The notes under the pieces were generated by a model, which saw nothing but the letters and a program-made list of their open reading frames with translations, was not told where the DNA came from and searched no databases. Below are positions 53,598 through 64,000 of a DNA stretch of 64,000 nt, piece by piece. The translations under genes and the position numbers were made by a program. The DNA lies in NCBI RefSeq assembly GCF_030685535.1, contig NZ_CP131599.1, positions 930,001 through 994,000 of the forward strand, given 5' to 3'. Source of the stretch: Photobacterium leiognathi. GTDB lineage: Bacteria > Pseudomonadota > Gammaproteobacteria > Enterobacterales > Vibrionaceae. Numbering within the stretch: the stretch's first letter is position 1; every line of letters begins with the position of its first letter.

Positions 53598-54203
53598 TTA
53601 AACAGCTTTTTGCATATCGACATTGGCATGTAACAGCCCCACCGCTTTCAACCAGCGCTTAATGTGTGGGTAGCCAAGTAAATCATAACCACCCTCATCT
53701 GCAACATGGGTGTAAGCATACAAAGCAATATCTGCTATTGTGACAGCGTCACCAACAAAATACGGTGTTTGTGCTAATTGCTGCTCCATCACATCCAAGG
53801 CTTTATACCCTTTTGCATGTAATGCTTCATACTGTTCGACTCTGTCAGCTGGCATCCCCAAATAGACTTGAATGTAGCGCGCTACCGCAATATAAGGTTC
53901 ATGAGAATACTGCTCGAAGAACAACCATTGAAAGACTTTGGCTTTTAGAAAATTGTCTTGCGGTAAGTACGGTGTATCTTCTGCGAAATAACTTAAAATC
54001 GCATTCGACTCATACAACACCCGATCATCATCCAACACCACAACTGGAATTTTGCTATTAGGATTTAGCGCTAAAAATTCAGGTGTATGGGTTTCGTTCT
54101 CCAAAATATTAATGTGTTGCCACTGATGCTCAATACCCAGCAGTGACAAAAGCAATTTCACTTTCAAACAGTTTCCCGACTGTAAATCCCCAAAGATAAC
54201 CAT
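53598..54203 (-). CDS. Glutathione S-transferase family protein
   Basis: A 201-residue GST. N-terminal thioredoxin-like domain (about residues 1-78) with SGNCLKVKLLLSLLG and the PVVVLDDDRVLYESNAI motif (cis-Pro, and E-S for glutathione); C-terminal all-helix domain with VGDAVTIADIALYAYTH, the family Asp/Ile-containing N-capping box. AAGGA stands 6 bases before the ATG at 54203, which is the chosen start; an earlier frame extension runs into the repeat element and is spurious. The NIPSNAP gene follows at once. The LysR regulator lies divergent, across the repeat. Confidence 0.9.
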   Translation of the reverse strand: MVIFGDLQSGNCLKVKLLLSLLGIEHQWQHINILENETHTPEFLALNPNSKIPVVVLDDDRVLYESNAILSYFAEDTPYLPQDNFLKAKVFQWLFFEQYSHEPYIAVARYIQVYLGMPADRVEQYEALHAKGYKALDVMEQQLAQTPYFVGDAVTIADIALYAYTHVADEGGYDLLGYPHIKRWLKAVGLLHANVDMQKAV

Positions 54204-54230
54204 ATTCAATCCTTGATTTATATTTAGTTC

Positions 54231-54498
54231 TATACCCAAGCGACTTCAAGATGCCTGATTCAGAGCGAAGTCACTGAGTTGAATTCAAGGAAGACAACGA
54301 AGCGGAATAGCGAGCTCTTTCCAAGTTGTCTGACGCAAGAAGTCGGCTCAGTGACACGCTCCCAAAGGGCGAGCGTCCTTAGCTCTCAGACTTTGTTAAC
54401 GATTCTCAATGTAGAACCACTATATCTACGAATCGTTGCCGCGCCTGAGAACTAAGGTCGTCTCGCTGAACACTGCATCTTGAGGTTGCTTGGGTATA
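54231..54498. repeat. Palindromic MITE-like element, long form (268 bases)
   Basis: The element starts TATACCCAAG and ends CTTGGGTATA, a terminal inverted repeat of 10 bp. Inside are nested inverted repeats (AACGATTC/GAATCGTT, GTAGA/TCTAC, CCTTAG/CTAAGG, CGCTC/GAGCG) that would fold the whole element into a long hairpin. Relative to the copy at 62689 it is inverted and carries 81 extra bases at 54267-54347, which themselves have inverted ends (GTCACTGAG/CTCAGTGAC) and an inner AGACAAC/GTTGTCT stem. It has no coding capacity. It lies 27 bases upstream of the GST start codon. Confidence 0.92.
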
Positions 54499-54658
54499 AT
54501 CAATTTATTGCTCGAACACTGAATTTACTCTAAACAGCAAATGGCAATTCGACTATCGCAAAATATAAATACCAACTATCAATATTATTGAAGTATTTAT
54601 TACTTGTTATAAAAACACTTTAAGGCTATGTTTTTATTGCTAATTAAAAGGACTTAAT

Positions 54659-55522
54659 ATGGATATTGAAGCATTAAGAAGCTTTTTAGCTTTTGTCGAA
54701 ACAGGCAGTTTCACCCGCGTTGCTAAACAAAGTTTTCGCTCTCAATCTGCAATCAGTATGCAGATGAAAAAGCTCGAAGATGAACTCAATACTCAGCTAT
54801 TTACTAAAGATGGGCGAATGTTGGTCTTAACCGAAGACGGACAACGTTTAGCCACGCACGCCACTCAAATTATTGCTACTCACGATGAAGCCTTATTAGA
54901 GCTGAAAAATAAACTCCCACAACAAACTATTCACCTCGGCTGCCCTGATGATTATGCCGAATCAGTCTTGCCTCATATCGTCGCATTACTACGTCAAGAA
55001 TATCCGCATATCAGCTTACAAATCACTTGTGCGCCCAGTGTACGATTAAAAAATTTACTCGATAGTAATCGACTCGATTTAGCCATTGTTACTCGTTCGC
55101 CTACCTCGCAAGAAGGCTACTTCTTGCAAACAGATGAAGGCATTTGGGTAGGTTCACCTTCTCATGACATCGTTAACACCCAACCTTTACCTATTGTATT
55201 ATTCCAACGGGATTGCAAATTCCACGATGCCGCGATTGAAGGCTTCATCAAACGTAATCATCATTACCAACTAATAAGCTGTTGCAGCAGTGCCACCGCC
55301 AATAAAGGGCTTGTAAGAAAAGGCTTAGCGATTTCAGCCATGGCAAGATGTAGCATGCCGAGTGATTTAATCGAGCTCTCTGCCCCACATTTACCTAGCT
55401 TACCCGTGGTAGATATCGTGTTATCACTACCCAGTAAACCGCATTTATTACTCACACCAGAAAGTATCAACCGCATCATAGATCGTTACCAAAGCGAGCA
55501 ATTTACGACACAAAAGTGCTAA
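54659..55522 (+). CDS. LysR-family transcriptional regulator
   Basis: A 287-residue regulator. The winged helix-turn-helix occupies about residues 1-62 (SFLAFVETGSFTRVAKQSFR, SQSAISMQMKKLEDELNTQL) and a periplasmic-binding-protein-like effector domain follows (about 88-285, LGCPDDYAESVLPHIVALL, RLDLAIVTR). AAAAGGA precedes the ATG. It is divergent from the GST gene, from which it is separated by the repeat element; it probably regulates that gene and/or itself. Confidence 0.92.
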   Translation: MDIEALRSFLAFVETGSFTRVAKQSFRSQSAISMQMKKLEDELNTQLFTKDGRMLVLTEDGQRLATHATQIIATHDEALLELKNKLPQQTIHLGCPDDYAESVLPHIVALLRQEYPHISLQITCAPSVRLKNLLDSNRLDLAIVTRSPTSQEGYFLQTDEGIWVGSPSHDIVNTQPLPIVLFQRDCKFHDAAIEGFIKRNHHYQLISCCSSATANKGLVRKGLAISAMARCSMPSDLIELSAPHLPSLPVVDIVLSLPSKPHLLLTPESINRIIDRYQSEQFTTQKC

Positions 55523-55674
55523 ATACTCGCAATGTTGTGACGTGCAAAAATCTTAATAAAAGTATTACTTTCAAAACAATCAACACATCCAGCCTTAGCT
55601 AATCTCAAAAATATAACTTTCGAGATCTGAACAATCTTGTTGCGATCTTTTACGTATAACAACAGGAAAATGCT

Positions 55675-56364
55675 ATGAAAAAATGGAGTGTTTTAGCGTT
55701 CTTATCCGCATTATTGATGGGGTGTGGTTCAAACGATGCTGAAGATGTGGTGGTAGACACCATTGGATTAAACATAGATGGTCTATCTAACCAAGAGAAA
55801 CAACGTTACGCACAAGTATCCACCGATATTAATACCGTGATTATTTACATTGCAGGCCAATGTTTTGATGCCGAATCTGAACGTAACCCCGATATGGAGC
55901 TCATAGACTTTAATTGTAATATCGCCAACTACAAAGACAGTGCAAGCCAAGCGCAATACACCAACCTCTCTTTGAACAGTGGTGAACTGGTAGTAACACG
56001 TACCGCAAAAAGCGCCTTTAAAATCCAAACCAAAGACAATGTGAAATTCCACGCTGCAAGCATCAGTGATGGCACATTAAACTATCGCTTGGAAGACGAT
56101 AACGCTATTCACTTTACCGAAAATGAAGCAACCGACACCCACACTGTAACTTTTAGAGGCTTCTTCCGTGATGATAAAACCTTAAATGTTGCCTATTGGA
56201 CGGTAGAATCTATTTCCTCTAGCCCATTTAGCTATGAAGAAGATACTAACAACCAACATAGCTGGCTTGCTGGCGGTAGCGCGAAACTATCAGGCAAAGA
56301 CAGTAAAACCTTTGATTGGACGACCAGTACCACAGGGCAAGTAGTACTACCGTTAACGGAATAA
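55675..56364 (+). CDS. Hypothetical lipoprotein
   Basis: A 229-residue predicted lipoprotein: signal MKKWSVLAFLSALLMGC with lipobox LMGC at residues 14-17, then an Asp-rich spacer. The mature part is polar and predicted beta-rich, with a pair of cysteines (GQCFDAE, FNCNIAN). No family is recognised. AGGAAAA lies ahead of the ATG. It has its own terminator, about 56 bases after the stop. Confidence 0.7.
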   Translation: MKKWSVLAFLSALLMGCGSNDAEDVVVDTIGLNIDGLSNQEKQRYAQVSTDINTVIIYIAGQCFDAESERNPDMELIDFNCNIANYKDSASQAQYTNLSLNSGELVVTRTAKSAFKIQTKDNVKFHAASISDGTLNYRLEDDNAIHFTENEATDTHTVTFRGFFRDDKTLNVAYWTVESISSSPFSYEEDTNNQHSWLAGGSAKLSGKDSKTFDWTTSTTGQVVLPLTE

Positions 56365-56419
56365 AATTAAGCAACTGAGCCTGAACGCCCTCTTTCATCC
56401 AAACGCAATTATATAAATC

Positions 56420-56462
56420 AAAGCGTTGCTATCACTTACTAATATAGCAACGCTTTTTCTTT
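56420..56462 (+). terminator. Terminator after the 55.7-kb lipoprotein
   Basis: A 13-bp stem (AAAGCGTTGCTAT / ATAGCAACGCTTT) with an 11-base loop is followed by TTCTTTG. Confidence 0.87.
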
Positions 56463-56529
56463 GCCGAAATCCCCTAAGGCGGACTAATAACAAACAGATA
56501 ATCAACCAAACTAATGACTACGCCATTAT

Positions 56530-56548
56530 AATAATGCAAACTATTATC
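56530..56548. promoter_or_regulatory. Predicted Fur box
   Basis: Outer hexamers AATAAT and ATTATC around a degenerate centre match the Fur consensus at 14 of 19 positions. It lies about 33 bases before the start of the NAD(P)-binding gene. Confidence 0.5.
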
Positions 56549-56580
56549 ATTACCGTTTTTTTGAGATGGATTTTTACATA

Positions 56581-57213
56581 ATGAATATTGCAATTTGGGG
56601 TGCTTCAAGTGGATTAGGCGCAGCAATGGTAGACTACTATCATGCACAAGGTATGAATGTTATCGCCATTGCACGTAACCCTAATAAAAATACCAAGCTT
56701 GCCGAGTACAACATCACGTCCATTTGTTGTGACGCAACAGATAAAGAACAAGTTGAAGCGGCTGTTTCTGCTCTGCCCAACAACACTTTTAATATCTCAA
56801 CAATGGGCAGTTTTCGCTCTGATACTCCCGTTGATTACATTGGACACCGCTATTTAACAAATGCACTTGAACAAAGCACTTCACAACGCTTATTGCTAAT
56901 TACTTCACTGGGTTGTGGTGATACTTGGAAATACCTATCAGAGCGTGCCAAGGTAGGTTTTGGCAGCGCGGTACGTGAAAAAACACTCGCAGAAGCTTGG
57001 CTACAAAGCAGCAGTTTGAATTACACGATTCTTCGACCTGGCGGACTTAAAGATGGCGAGCCAACTCACCAAGGCGAGCTATCACAACACACAGAAGTGC
57101 ATGGCGCGATTACTCGAGGAGAAGTCGCACGATTAAGCCATGAATTGCTGTTAAGCAGTGATGCTAAAGGTCAGATTTTCCAGTGTGTTGATCCCAATAT
57201 CGCCCCTTATTAA
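56581..57213 (+). CDS. NAD(P)-binding oxidoreductase, atypical SDR type
   Basis: A 210-residue Rossmann protein. It opens NIAIWGASSGLGAAMVDYY, the dinucleotide loop GxxxGxG, and has LLLITSLGCGDTWKYLS with the SDR-type serine region and ILRPGGLKDGEPTHQG as in biliverdin reductase B/NmrA-like proteins. The classical YxxxK is not clear. ATG 56581 puts the nucleotide loop at the N-terminus; ATG 56566 is also possible. A Fur-like site just upstream suggests iron-repressed expression; haem or ferric reduction roles are possible but unproven. Confidence 0.82.
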   Translation: MNIAIWGASSGLGAAMVDYYHAQGMNVIAIARNPNKNTKLAEYNITSICCDATDKEQVEAAVSALPNNTFNISTMGSFRSDTPVDYIGHRYLTNALEQSTSQRLLLITSLGCGDTWKYLSERAKVGFGSAVREKTLAEAWLQSSSLNYTILRPGGLKDGEPTHQGELSQHTEVHGAITRGEVARLSHELLLSSDAKGQIFQCVDPNIAPY

Positions 57214-57614
57214 CGATTACGTGATTAACAGAGTAAGAACCAAAACTGGTTGATAAAAGTTAATAAAAAAGTCCAATTTTAAAATTTAATACCTATAGTT
57301 TATAGTTACTTGAACGATCCTAAGATTGCGTAATAATCCCTACCAGCTTCGTTGGTAAGGATTTTTATATGTTAGTTGATGAGTTATTATTCATAAAAGT
57401 AAGAAAAGTTTTTAACACGCCTGATTAAAAACTGCGGAGAGATTAAAATTGGTTTATTTTCATGCTATTGGAATTTAAATTCCGTTTTTAACAAGAATAT
57501 TTTCTTATTAAAAACGAAACTATAACGCTGGAATCAACATATCCATTTATAACTGGATATATACACTCTCATATCAAGAGTGTGGTCATGAAAGAAGCAG
57601 AAGTAACACTATTC
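57214..57614. other. 400-base intergenic region with several dyads
   Basis: The region lies between convergent genes. It contains a terminator at 57335-57366, a perfect palindrome GGAATTTAAATTCC (57470-57483), a 14-bp imperfect stem (GTTTTTAACAAGAA / TTCTTATTAAAAAC, 57484-57515), TATCCA/TGGATA near 57539-57558, and ACACTCT/AGAGTGT near 57569-57585. The last may end the RecX transcript. No reading frame is credible. Confidence 0.5.
57335..57366 (+). terminator. Terminator downstream of the NAD(P)-binding gene
   Basis: The stem AATCC-C-TACCA / TGGTA-A-GGATT with loop GCTTCGT is followed by TTTATAT, 120 bases past the stop. Confidence 0.8.
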
Positions 57615-58418
57615 CTACTCTTCTAACTCGCTGTTGATGACTTCTTTGATTTCATCGTCTGAAAAGCCTTTACTTGATAGGTAACCATAAGCTTTGCTCT
57701 TTTCTTTAAAATCGGTGAGATCGTAGCGTTTCTTGGCGAGGGCTAATTGGCAGTTGTAGTAGAAATCTATTTCGCCTGATTCAATGAGTTCATCAAGTAC
57801 GGTATCGAGCTCTGAGATATCAACATGCTTCATTTTTAGCTCTTGAGCAATTAATGATCGCCCTTTTAGCTTCTTGGCAAGTTTGATCACTTCTGCTTCA
57901 AGATTGGCGTTCTTGCCTTTGATTTGCGCTTTGGTCAGTAAGGTATCTGACGCGCTATGCTCTGCAACCCCACGAGAAATGTCATCCATACTAAAACCAC
58001 GTTTTAATAAGTCATTGACGACTTTCTCAGCCGATGTGGTTGAGAAGTCTTTGAAACGTGCCAAGCGAGTGTTGATCATCGATTGTTCGCAGACGTTCAT
58101 GCGCTGCATGGTTTCTGTGATGGCTTGCTCTATGGTGAGTTCGTCGATGCCTTTGGTTTTAAGCTTTTGCTGGATGTATTTACGCCCATATTGGCTATTA
58201 AATGCTAACTCGCAGAAATGTAATGAAAATGCATGATCGCTTTTTAGGTAACCATAGCCTTTCATTTGCTCAATAACGGTGTCTACCCACGCTTTATTCT
58301 CGGTTTTGGCTTCGAGTTTTTGCCTAAGTTCATACTCGGAATGATCACGCAGGTTTAAGTGGTAAATCGCGCTATTAATGACGTTTTGAATGGTGGAGGC
58401 AGGATAAGGCTTTTTCAT
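57615..58418 (-). CDS. recX: Long RecX-family protein
   Basis: A 267-residue protein of the RecX family, which modulates RecA filaments. The N-terminus has NLRDHSEYELRQKLEAKT and FSLHFCELAFNSQYGRKYIQ, the first two three-helix repeats (about residues 18-105); the C-terminus has the last repeat (DFKEKSKAYGYLSSKGFSDD, about 237-256). Typical RecX is about 150-160 residues; the additional 110 residues in the middle contain further RecX-like helical units (VNDLLKRGFSMDDI; LIAQELKMKHVD), so it may hold five repeats, not three. It is not next to recA, unlike ordinary recX. The ribosome site is weak. Confidence 0.82.
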   Translation of the reverse strand: MKKPYPASTIQNVINSAIYHLNLRDHSEYELRQKLEAKTENKAWVDTVIEQMKGYGYLKSDHAFSLHFCELAFNSQYGRKYIQQKLKTKGIDELTIEQAITETMQRMNVCEQSMINTRLARFKDFSTTSAEKVVNDLLKRGFSMDDISRGVAEHSASDTLLTKAQIKGKNANLEAEVIKLAKKLKGRSLIAQELKMKHVDISELDTVLDELIESGEIDFYYNCQLALAKKRYDLTDFKEKSKAYGYLSSKGFSDDEIKEVINSELEE

Positions 58419-58476
58419 ACAACATCGGAGAATTTATAAAAGTTATTGCTATGATAACAGTTTACGGCACTGAAAC

Positions 58477-58510
58477 GAAAAAGAGGCACTCATTGAGCGC
58501 CTCTTTGTTT
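58477..58510 (-). terminator. Terminator of katG
   Basis: The stem AAAGAGGC-A-CTC / GAG-C-GCCTCTTT (58480-58506) with a 3-base loop; on the minus strand a T-run TTTTCGTTTC follows. It lies between katG and recX. Confidence 0.8.
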
Positions 58511-58567
58511 TTTATTGCTAAATTTCTATTTCATACTATTGGCTAGTATTGAGACTTTGCGTTTTGA

Positions 58568-61190
<2,623 letters not shown>

Positions 61191-61235
61191 AAAATAAAAA
61201 AAGCAGACGGCTTTTCGATGAAAGCGTGTCTGCTT
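61191..61235 (-). terminator. Terminator of the CpxA-like kinase gene
   Basis: A stem AAGCAGAC / GTCTGCTT with an inner CTTT/AAAG pairing; on the minus strand it is followed by TTTTTTTATTTTTTC. Confidence 0.88.
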
Positions 61236-61275
61236 AACTTTGTTTTTTACCAACGTTTTGGATAGTTTTTTGCTA

Positions 61276-62667
61276 TTAGCCGCTAATAGGGAAATACAAA
61301 ATTATCTGTAATCCCCCCTTTTCAACATTACTGGCTTCAACTTTACCTTTCATCCCATGCATGGCTTCTTTCACAATTGCTAGTCCCAAACCATAACCAC
61401 CTGATGATTTATCTCGCGCGCCTTTAATCCGCGTAAAGGGATCAAAAATGTGTTTTAAGTGCAGCTCTGGGATCCCGTCACCGTTATCTTTAACCGTGAT
61501 CGTAACGTAGGATTGCTCATCCACTTGTACTTTAGCCGTTTTAATATAGATGATTGCATTCTCACCCGCATATTTGATCGCATTACCTATTAGGTTTTTG
61601 ATCGCACGGACTAATAAACGGGTATCAGCAGAAATCAAGGGAAGTTCACGATCTAAGTCTGTCACAATTGTCTGGTTGTTAGCTTTTAAGATTTGGCATT
61701 GCTCTGCGGTTGAACTACAAAAACTTTGTACATCAACAGGTACTAAGTTGATTTTCGCAGTCGCATTTTCAAACTGGCTAAATTCTAAAATCTCTGAAAC
61801 CAATCCATTCATTTCTTCTGATTCTTGCTCTAACCGATCCACTAAATGTAGATATTCTGGTGCGGTGCGTTTTCGCAATAAATGCAGTGACAGGTTATGC
61901 CTTGCCAACGGCGTACGTAACTCATGAGACACATCACGGATCAATCGACGCTGCTTTTCGGTTAATAGTTGGATTTGATTCGCCATATTATCGAAATCGG
62001 TTGCCAGCTCATTAAACTCTTTCACGCTGTCCCCTAATGCATGAGTGACACGTACAGAGAAATTACCATTCGCCAAATCACGGCTGGCATGACGTAGCGT
62101 ATCTAACGGCTGTTTTAGGTAACGAGCAATAATGTAGGAAAACATCAAGGTGATCATTAGCGCAATCACTACTTGAATTAAACCAAAATACAGTTTGAAG
62201 TGCTTTGCTGGGTGTAATTGATGCGGCAATTGCACCACCAATTTATTGCCATTCTGAAGTGGGATCATAAAAACAGGCTGATTAACACGAGAATCTAAAA
62301 TCGTATTTAATGTTCTGGCATATTTGAGCTTAAATTCAAAGTGTGGGTGCATTTCTCTAGTGCTGAGTTCATCATTATTTTGATCAAGTACAAAAGCATA
62401 ATACTTCTGTTTCTCTTCCCACTGTTTTAACGATGCTGGGCTGTTTAGCGCAATCACAGGTTCAACGTCAACCGCCATATTCATGATGTCATGCTGTACC
62501 CGGTATGGCACATGCAGCATGGTTTTAACTAGGGCAATTTCAGCAAGATTCTGTAAACCTAAGATCAACAAAAGCCCAATCGTAAAGTAGGAAAAAAGAC
62601 GGAATACTAAACTTTTGTTGTGTGGAAGCGCGGCGCGTTTCCCTTTGATGGTATTACTAATACTCAC
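61276..62667 (-). CDS. Sensor histidine kinase, CpxA-like
   Basis: A 463-residue inner-membrane kinase: first membrane helix (about residues 24-46), periplasmic region of about 110 residues, second helix (about 162-184), HAMP (YLKQPLDTLRHASRDLANGN), the phospho-histidine in RDVSHELRTPLAR (about 246), N box NLIGNAIKYAGE, G boxes VKDNGDGIPE and GGYGLGLAIV. It resembles CpxA and RstB in length and layout, and a CpxR-type output domain is encoded about 1.1 kb upstream on the same strand. Start GTG with GAGAG ahead. A repeat element lies 22 bases upstream of the start, so the kinase may have been cut off from the regulator's transcript. Confidence 0.9.
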   Translation of the reverse strand: MSISNTIKGKRAALPHNKSLVFRLFSYFTIGLLLILGLQNLAEIALVKTMLHVPYRVQHDIMNMAVDVEPVIALNSPASLKQWEEKQKYYAFVLDQNNDELSTREMHPHFEFKLKYARTLNTILDSRVNQPVFMIPLQNGNKLVVQLPHQLHPAKHFKLYFGLIQVVIALMITLMFSYIIARYLKQPLDTLRHASRDLANGNFSVRVTHALGDSVKEFNELATDFDNMANQIQLLTEKQRRLIRDVSHELRTPLARHNLSLHLLRKRTAPEYLHLVDRLEQESEEMNGLVSEILEFSQFENATAKINLVPVDVQSFCSSTAEQCQILKANNQTIVTDLDRELPLISADTRLLVRAIKNLIGNAIKYAGENAIIYIKTAKVQVDEQSYVTITVKDNGDGIPELHLKHIFDPFTRIKGARDKSSGGYGLGLAIVKEAMHGMKGKVEASNVEKGGLQIILYFPISG

Positions 62668-62688
62668 TGATTTTTCTCTCTCTACTTA

Positions 62689-62875
62689 TATACCCAAGTA
62701 ACTTCAAGATGCTATGTTCAGCGAGACGACCTTAGTTCTCAGGCGCGGCAACGATTCGTAGATATAGTAGTTCTACATTGAGAATCGTTAACAAAGTCTG
62801 AGAGCTAAGGACGCTCGCCCTTTGGGAGCGTGTCACTGAGCTCTGAATCAGGCATATTGAAGTCACTTGGGTATA
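62689..62875. repeat. Palindromic MITE-like element, short form (187 bases)
   Basis: Same element as at 54231, in the opposite orientation: TATACCCAAG at the start, CTTGGGTATA at the end, with the conserved inner dyads (AACGATTC/GAATCGTT and GTAGA/TCTAC). It lacks the 81-base module. The sequence is otherwise nearly identical across most of its length. It abuts, at 22 bases, the start codon of the CpxA-like kinase. Confidence 0.93.
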
Positions 62876-63051
62876 ACTACTTTTCTTCAATCTAAGATTC
62901 AGTGCTTATAGTACTCACTCTGCTCACAAAAACCCGCCTTTAAATAGACGGTTGGTGATTTTTGCATAACAATAGAGTTAGGTTATTACTTTGTATTCTT
63001 AACAAAAGTACATAACATTTTTCTGCCATTCATCAAAGTAAAAGGAAGTCT

Positions 63052-63690
63052 ATGATGAAGACGTTACTTGTATTCTTCACCCTGTTGCTAACTGGCTGTT
63101 CTTCGGGATTACAGGTCTCCGTTCCTAATAGCTATTTTGAACAAAACAAAGCCACGGGCTATTTGGTTGGATCGTTAGGCGCAAATACAGAATGGCCAAA
63201 AACAGGTAAAAACCTTATTAGCACGATCAATATTCGCCCGATCGGCACTGCTCACAATATTACTAACACACTAGATGGCGTTATCACCATTACCAGTAAC
63301 AATGAAGACGGGCATTTTGAAAATCCCAATGTTAGCGGCCACCTGTTTAGTATTGAGCTACCCGTTGGAGAATATGAAATTTTCAGTATCAAGCTCGAAG
63401 GCTCGGATGGTAACAAAACACTGACGACCCAAAATCAGAAAGACATGCATGTGCGCTTTGATATTGAGCCAAATAAAGCAAGCTATATCGGGCAATTTTT
63501 AGCGGTTAGCCGTATTGCGAAAAGTGAACTGTGGAACCTGCAATACCCAAGTGGTTATGGCTACCTACAACACAGTTATGATCAATCACGTGATGAATCC
63601 TTGTTTACTGAGCATTACCCTGAAAACAAAACAATGCCGTTTAATCTTGAGTTACTGACGTTCTCAAATAACCGTGTACTCAAAAACTAA
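63052..63690 (+). CDS. Hypothetical lipoprotein between the split two-component genes
   Basis: A 212-residue predicted lipoprotein: MMKTLLVFFTLLLTGCSSG with lipobox LTGC. The mature domain is beta-rich, with repeats of an immunoglobulin-like flavour (HLFSIELPVGEYEIFSIKLE, about residues 103-122), and FDIEPNKASYIGQFLAV, a small pattern common to surface or adhesin lipoproteins. No named family. AAAGGAAG precedes the tandem ATG. It is on the strand opposite to both two-component genes and separates them. Confidence 0.7.
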   Translation: MMKTLLVFFTLLLTGCSSGLQVSVPNSYFEQNKATGYLVGSLGANTEWPKTGKNLISTINIRPIGTAHNITNTLDGVITITSNNEDGHFENPNVSGHLFSIELPVGEYEIFSIKLEGSDGNKTLTTQNQKDMHVRFDIEPNKASYIGQFLAVSRIAKSELWNLQYPSGYGYLQHSYDQSRDESLFTEHYPENKTMPFNLELLTFSNNRVLKN

Positions 63691-63710
63691 TCTTAACCGA
63701 TGTATTTATT

Positions 63711-63742
63711 AAAATAAGGCGATCAAATGATCGCCTTATTTT
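63711..63742. terminator. Bidirectional terminator
   Basis: A perfect 15-bp stem (AAAATAAGGCGATCA / TGATCGCCTTATTTT) with an AA loop, between the lipoprotein gene and the convergent response regulator. Confidence 0.93.
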
Positions 63743-63778
63743 ATTCTGCTTTTCTTTATCAATGGCTCTTAACAGCTT

Positions 63779-64000
63779 TTATTCCGACACACAGGCAGAG
63801 TAGCTATATCCTCGACCACGTACGGTTTTGATGTGCTGTTTCGACATACCCGCTAACACCATCTTTCGACGTATATTACTGATATGCATGTCTAGATTAC
63901 GATCAAACGGGCTTAGCTCTTTCTTTAATACGACTTTTTGTAATTCGGCTTTCGAGATCACAATTTCGTTATGCTTAATAAGATACTTCAGCAAATCCAA
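63779..64000 (-). CDS. Response regulator DNA-binding domain, CpxR-like, cut by window edge
   Basis: C-terminal 73 residues of an OmpR-type regulator whose start lies beyond 64000. The winged helix is clear: LLKYLIKHNEIVISKAEL, LSPFDRNLDMHISNIRRK as the recognition helix, and VRGRGYSYSA as the wing. PFDR-x-x-DMHISN is typical of CpxR. It ends at the convergent terminator and is partnered with the CpxA-like kinase at 61.3 kb, although another gene and a repeat lie between them. Confidence 0.88.
   Translation of the reverse strand: MDLLKYLIKHNEIVISKAELQKVVLKKELSPFDRNLDMHISNIRRKMVLAGMSKQHIKTVRGRGYSYSACVSE

Noticed and set aside
54204..54239. N-terminal extension of the GST into the repeat
   Set aside because: The extra codons come from the terminal repeat of the mobile element and a TTG; the ATG at 54203 has AAGGA and gives a normal GST start.

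Overview
The window looks like chromosomal DNA of a marine gamma-proteobacterium of the Vibrionaceae, most likely Photobacterium. This rests on protein resemblance (YibL, YceH, FabY, ToxR-like regulator, SgrR, HemB, KatG, CpxR-like tail), on low G+C by eye, and on two copies of a TATACCCAAG...CTTGGGTATA palindromic element of the type seen in vibrios. No rRNA, tRNA, CRISPR array, prophage or intact insertion sequence was seen. Genus assignment is inference.

Layout. 1-5.6 kb: RpiR/MurR-type regulator (probably divergent from a murQ-like gene cut by the left edge), a dicarboxylate/amino-acid symporter, a lipoprotein, a 97-residue unknown protein (paralogue at 35.9 kb), a 50-residue membrane protein and hemB. 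5.7-11.2 kb: housekeeping orphans (HAD phosphatase, yibL, YdcF-like, yaeQ, GIY-YIG, yceH), then a GGDEF response regulator broken by an in-frame amber codon. 11.4-17.3 kb: unknown gene, ToxR/CadC-like membrane regulator, NfeD/QmcA pair, a hairpin-rich G+C island, a phosphoglycerate-mutase-like phosphatase and a secreted protein, then about 830 bases with no gene. 18.1-27.3 kb: cobQ, an RNA helicase with a hairpin leader, a secreted HAD hydrolase, fabY, a GlxA-type regulator and a periplasmic L,D-transpeptidase. 27.3-29.7 kb: a two-gene accessory cassette, a Ser/Thr kinase with zinc ribbons and an SSB-like C-terminal tail, followed by a membrane protein. 29.7-41 kb: mesD-mesX (folate-independent methionine synthesis), TauE/SafE permease, PpiC, a PepSY/response regulator/sensor kinase operon, ltaE, a probably Fur-controlled orphan pair of peptide-type ABC ATPases, and a DUF2975/HTH pair. 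41-53.6 kb: sgrR with a candidate SgrS-like sRNA next to it, lipase, flavodoxin, dual-specificity phosphatase, DASS carrier, MTHFR-like protein, cutA, a 5'-nucleotidase lipoprotein, YibE/F, GNAT, NIPSNAP. 53.6-64 kb: GST and LysR, lipoprotein, a probably Fur-controlled NAD(P)-binding protein, a long RecX-like protein, katG, and a CpxA/CpxR-like pair split by a lipoprotein gene and a repeat.

Most genes are short transcription units closed by clear hairpin terminators, many serving convergent genes. Physiological themes are envelope stress and remodelling, iron-linked control, sulfur/methionine metabolism, and oxidative or DNA stress. The most unusual locus is the kinase cassette at 27.8-29.6 kb: the kinase ends in PMDFDDIPF behind a Q/P/W-G linker, almost the tail by which single-strand DNA-binding protein recruits repair and replication proteins. 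This suggests an uncharacterised DNA-damage-sensing or phage-defence system.
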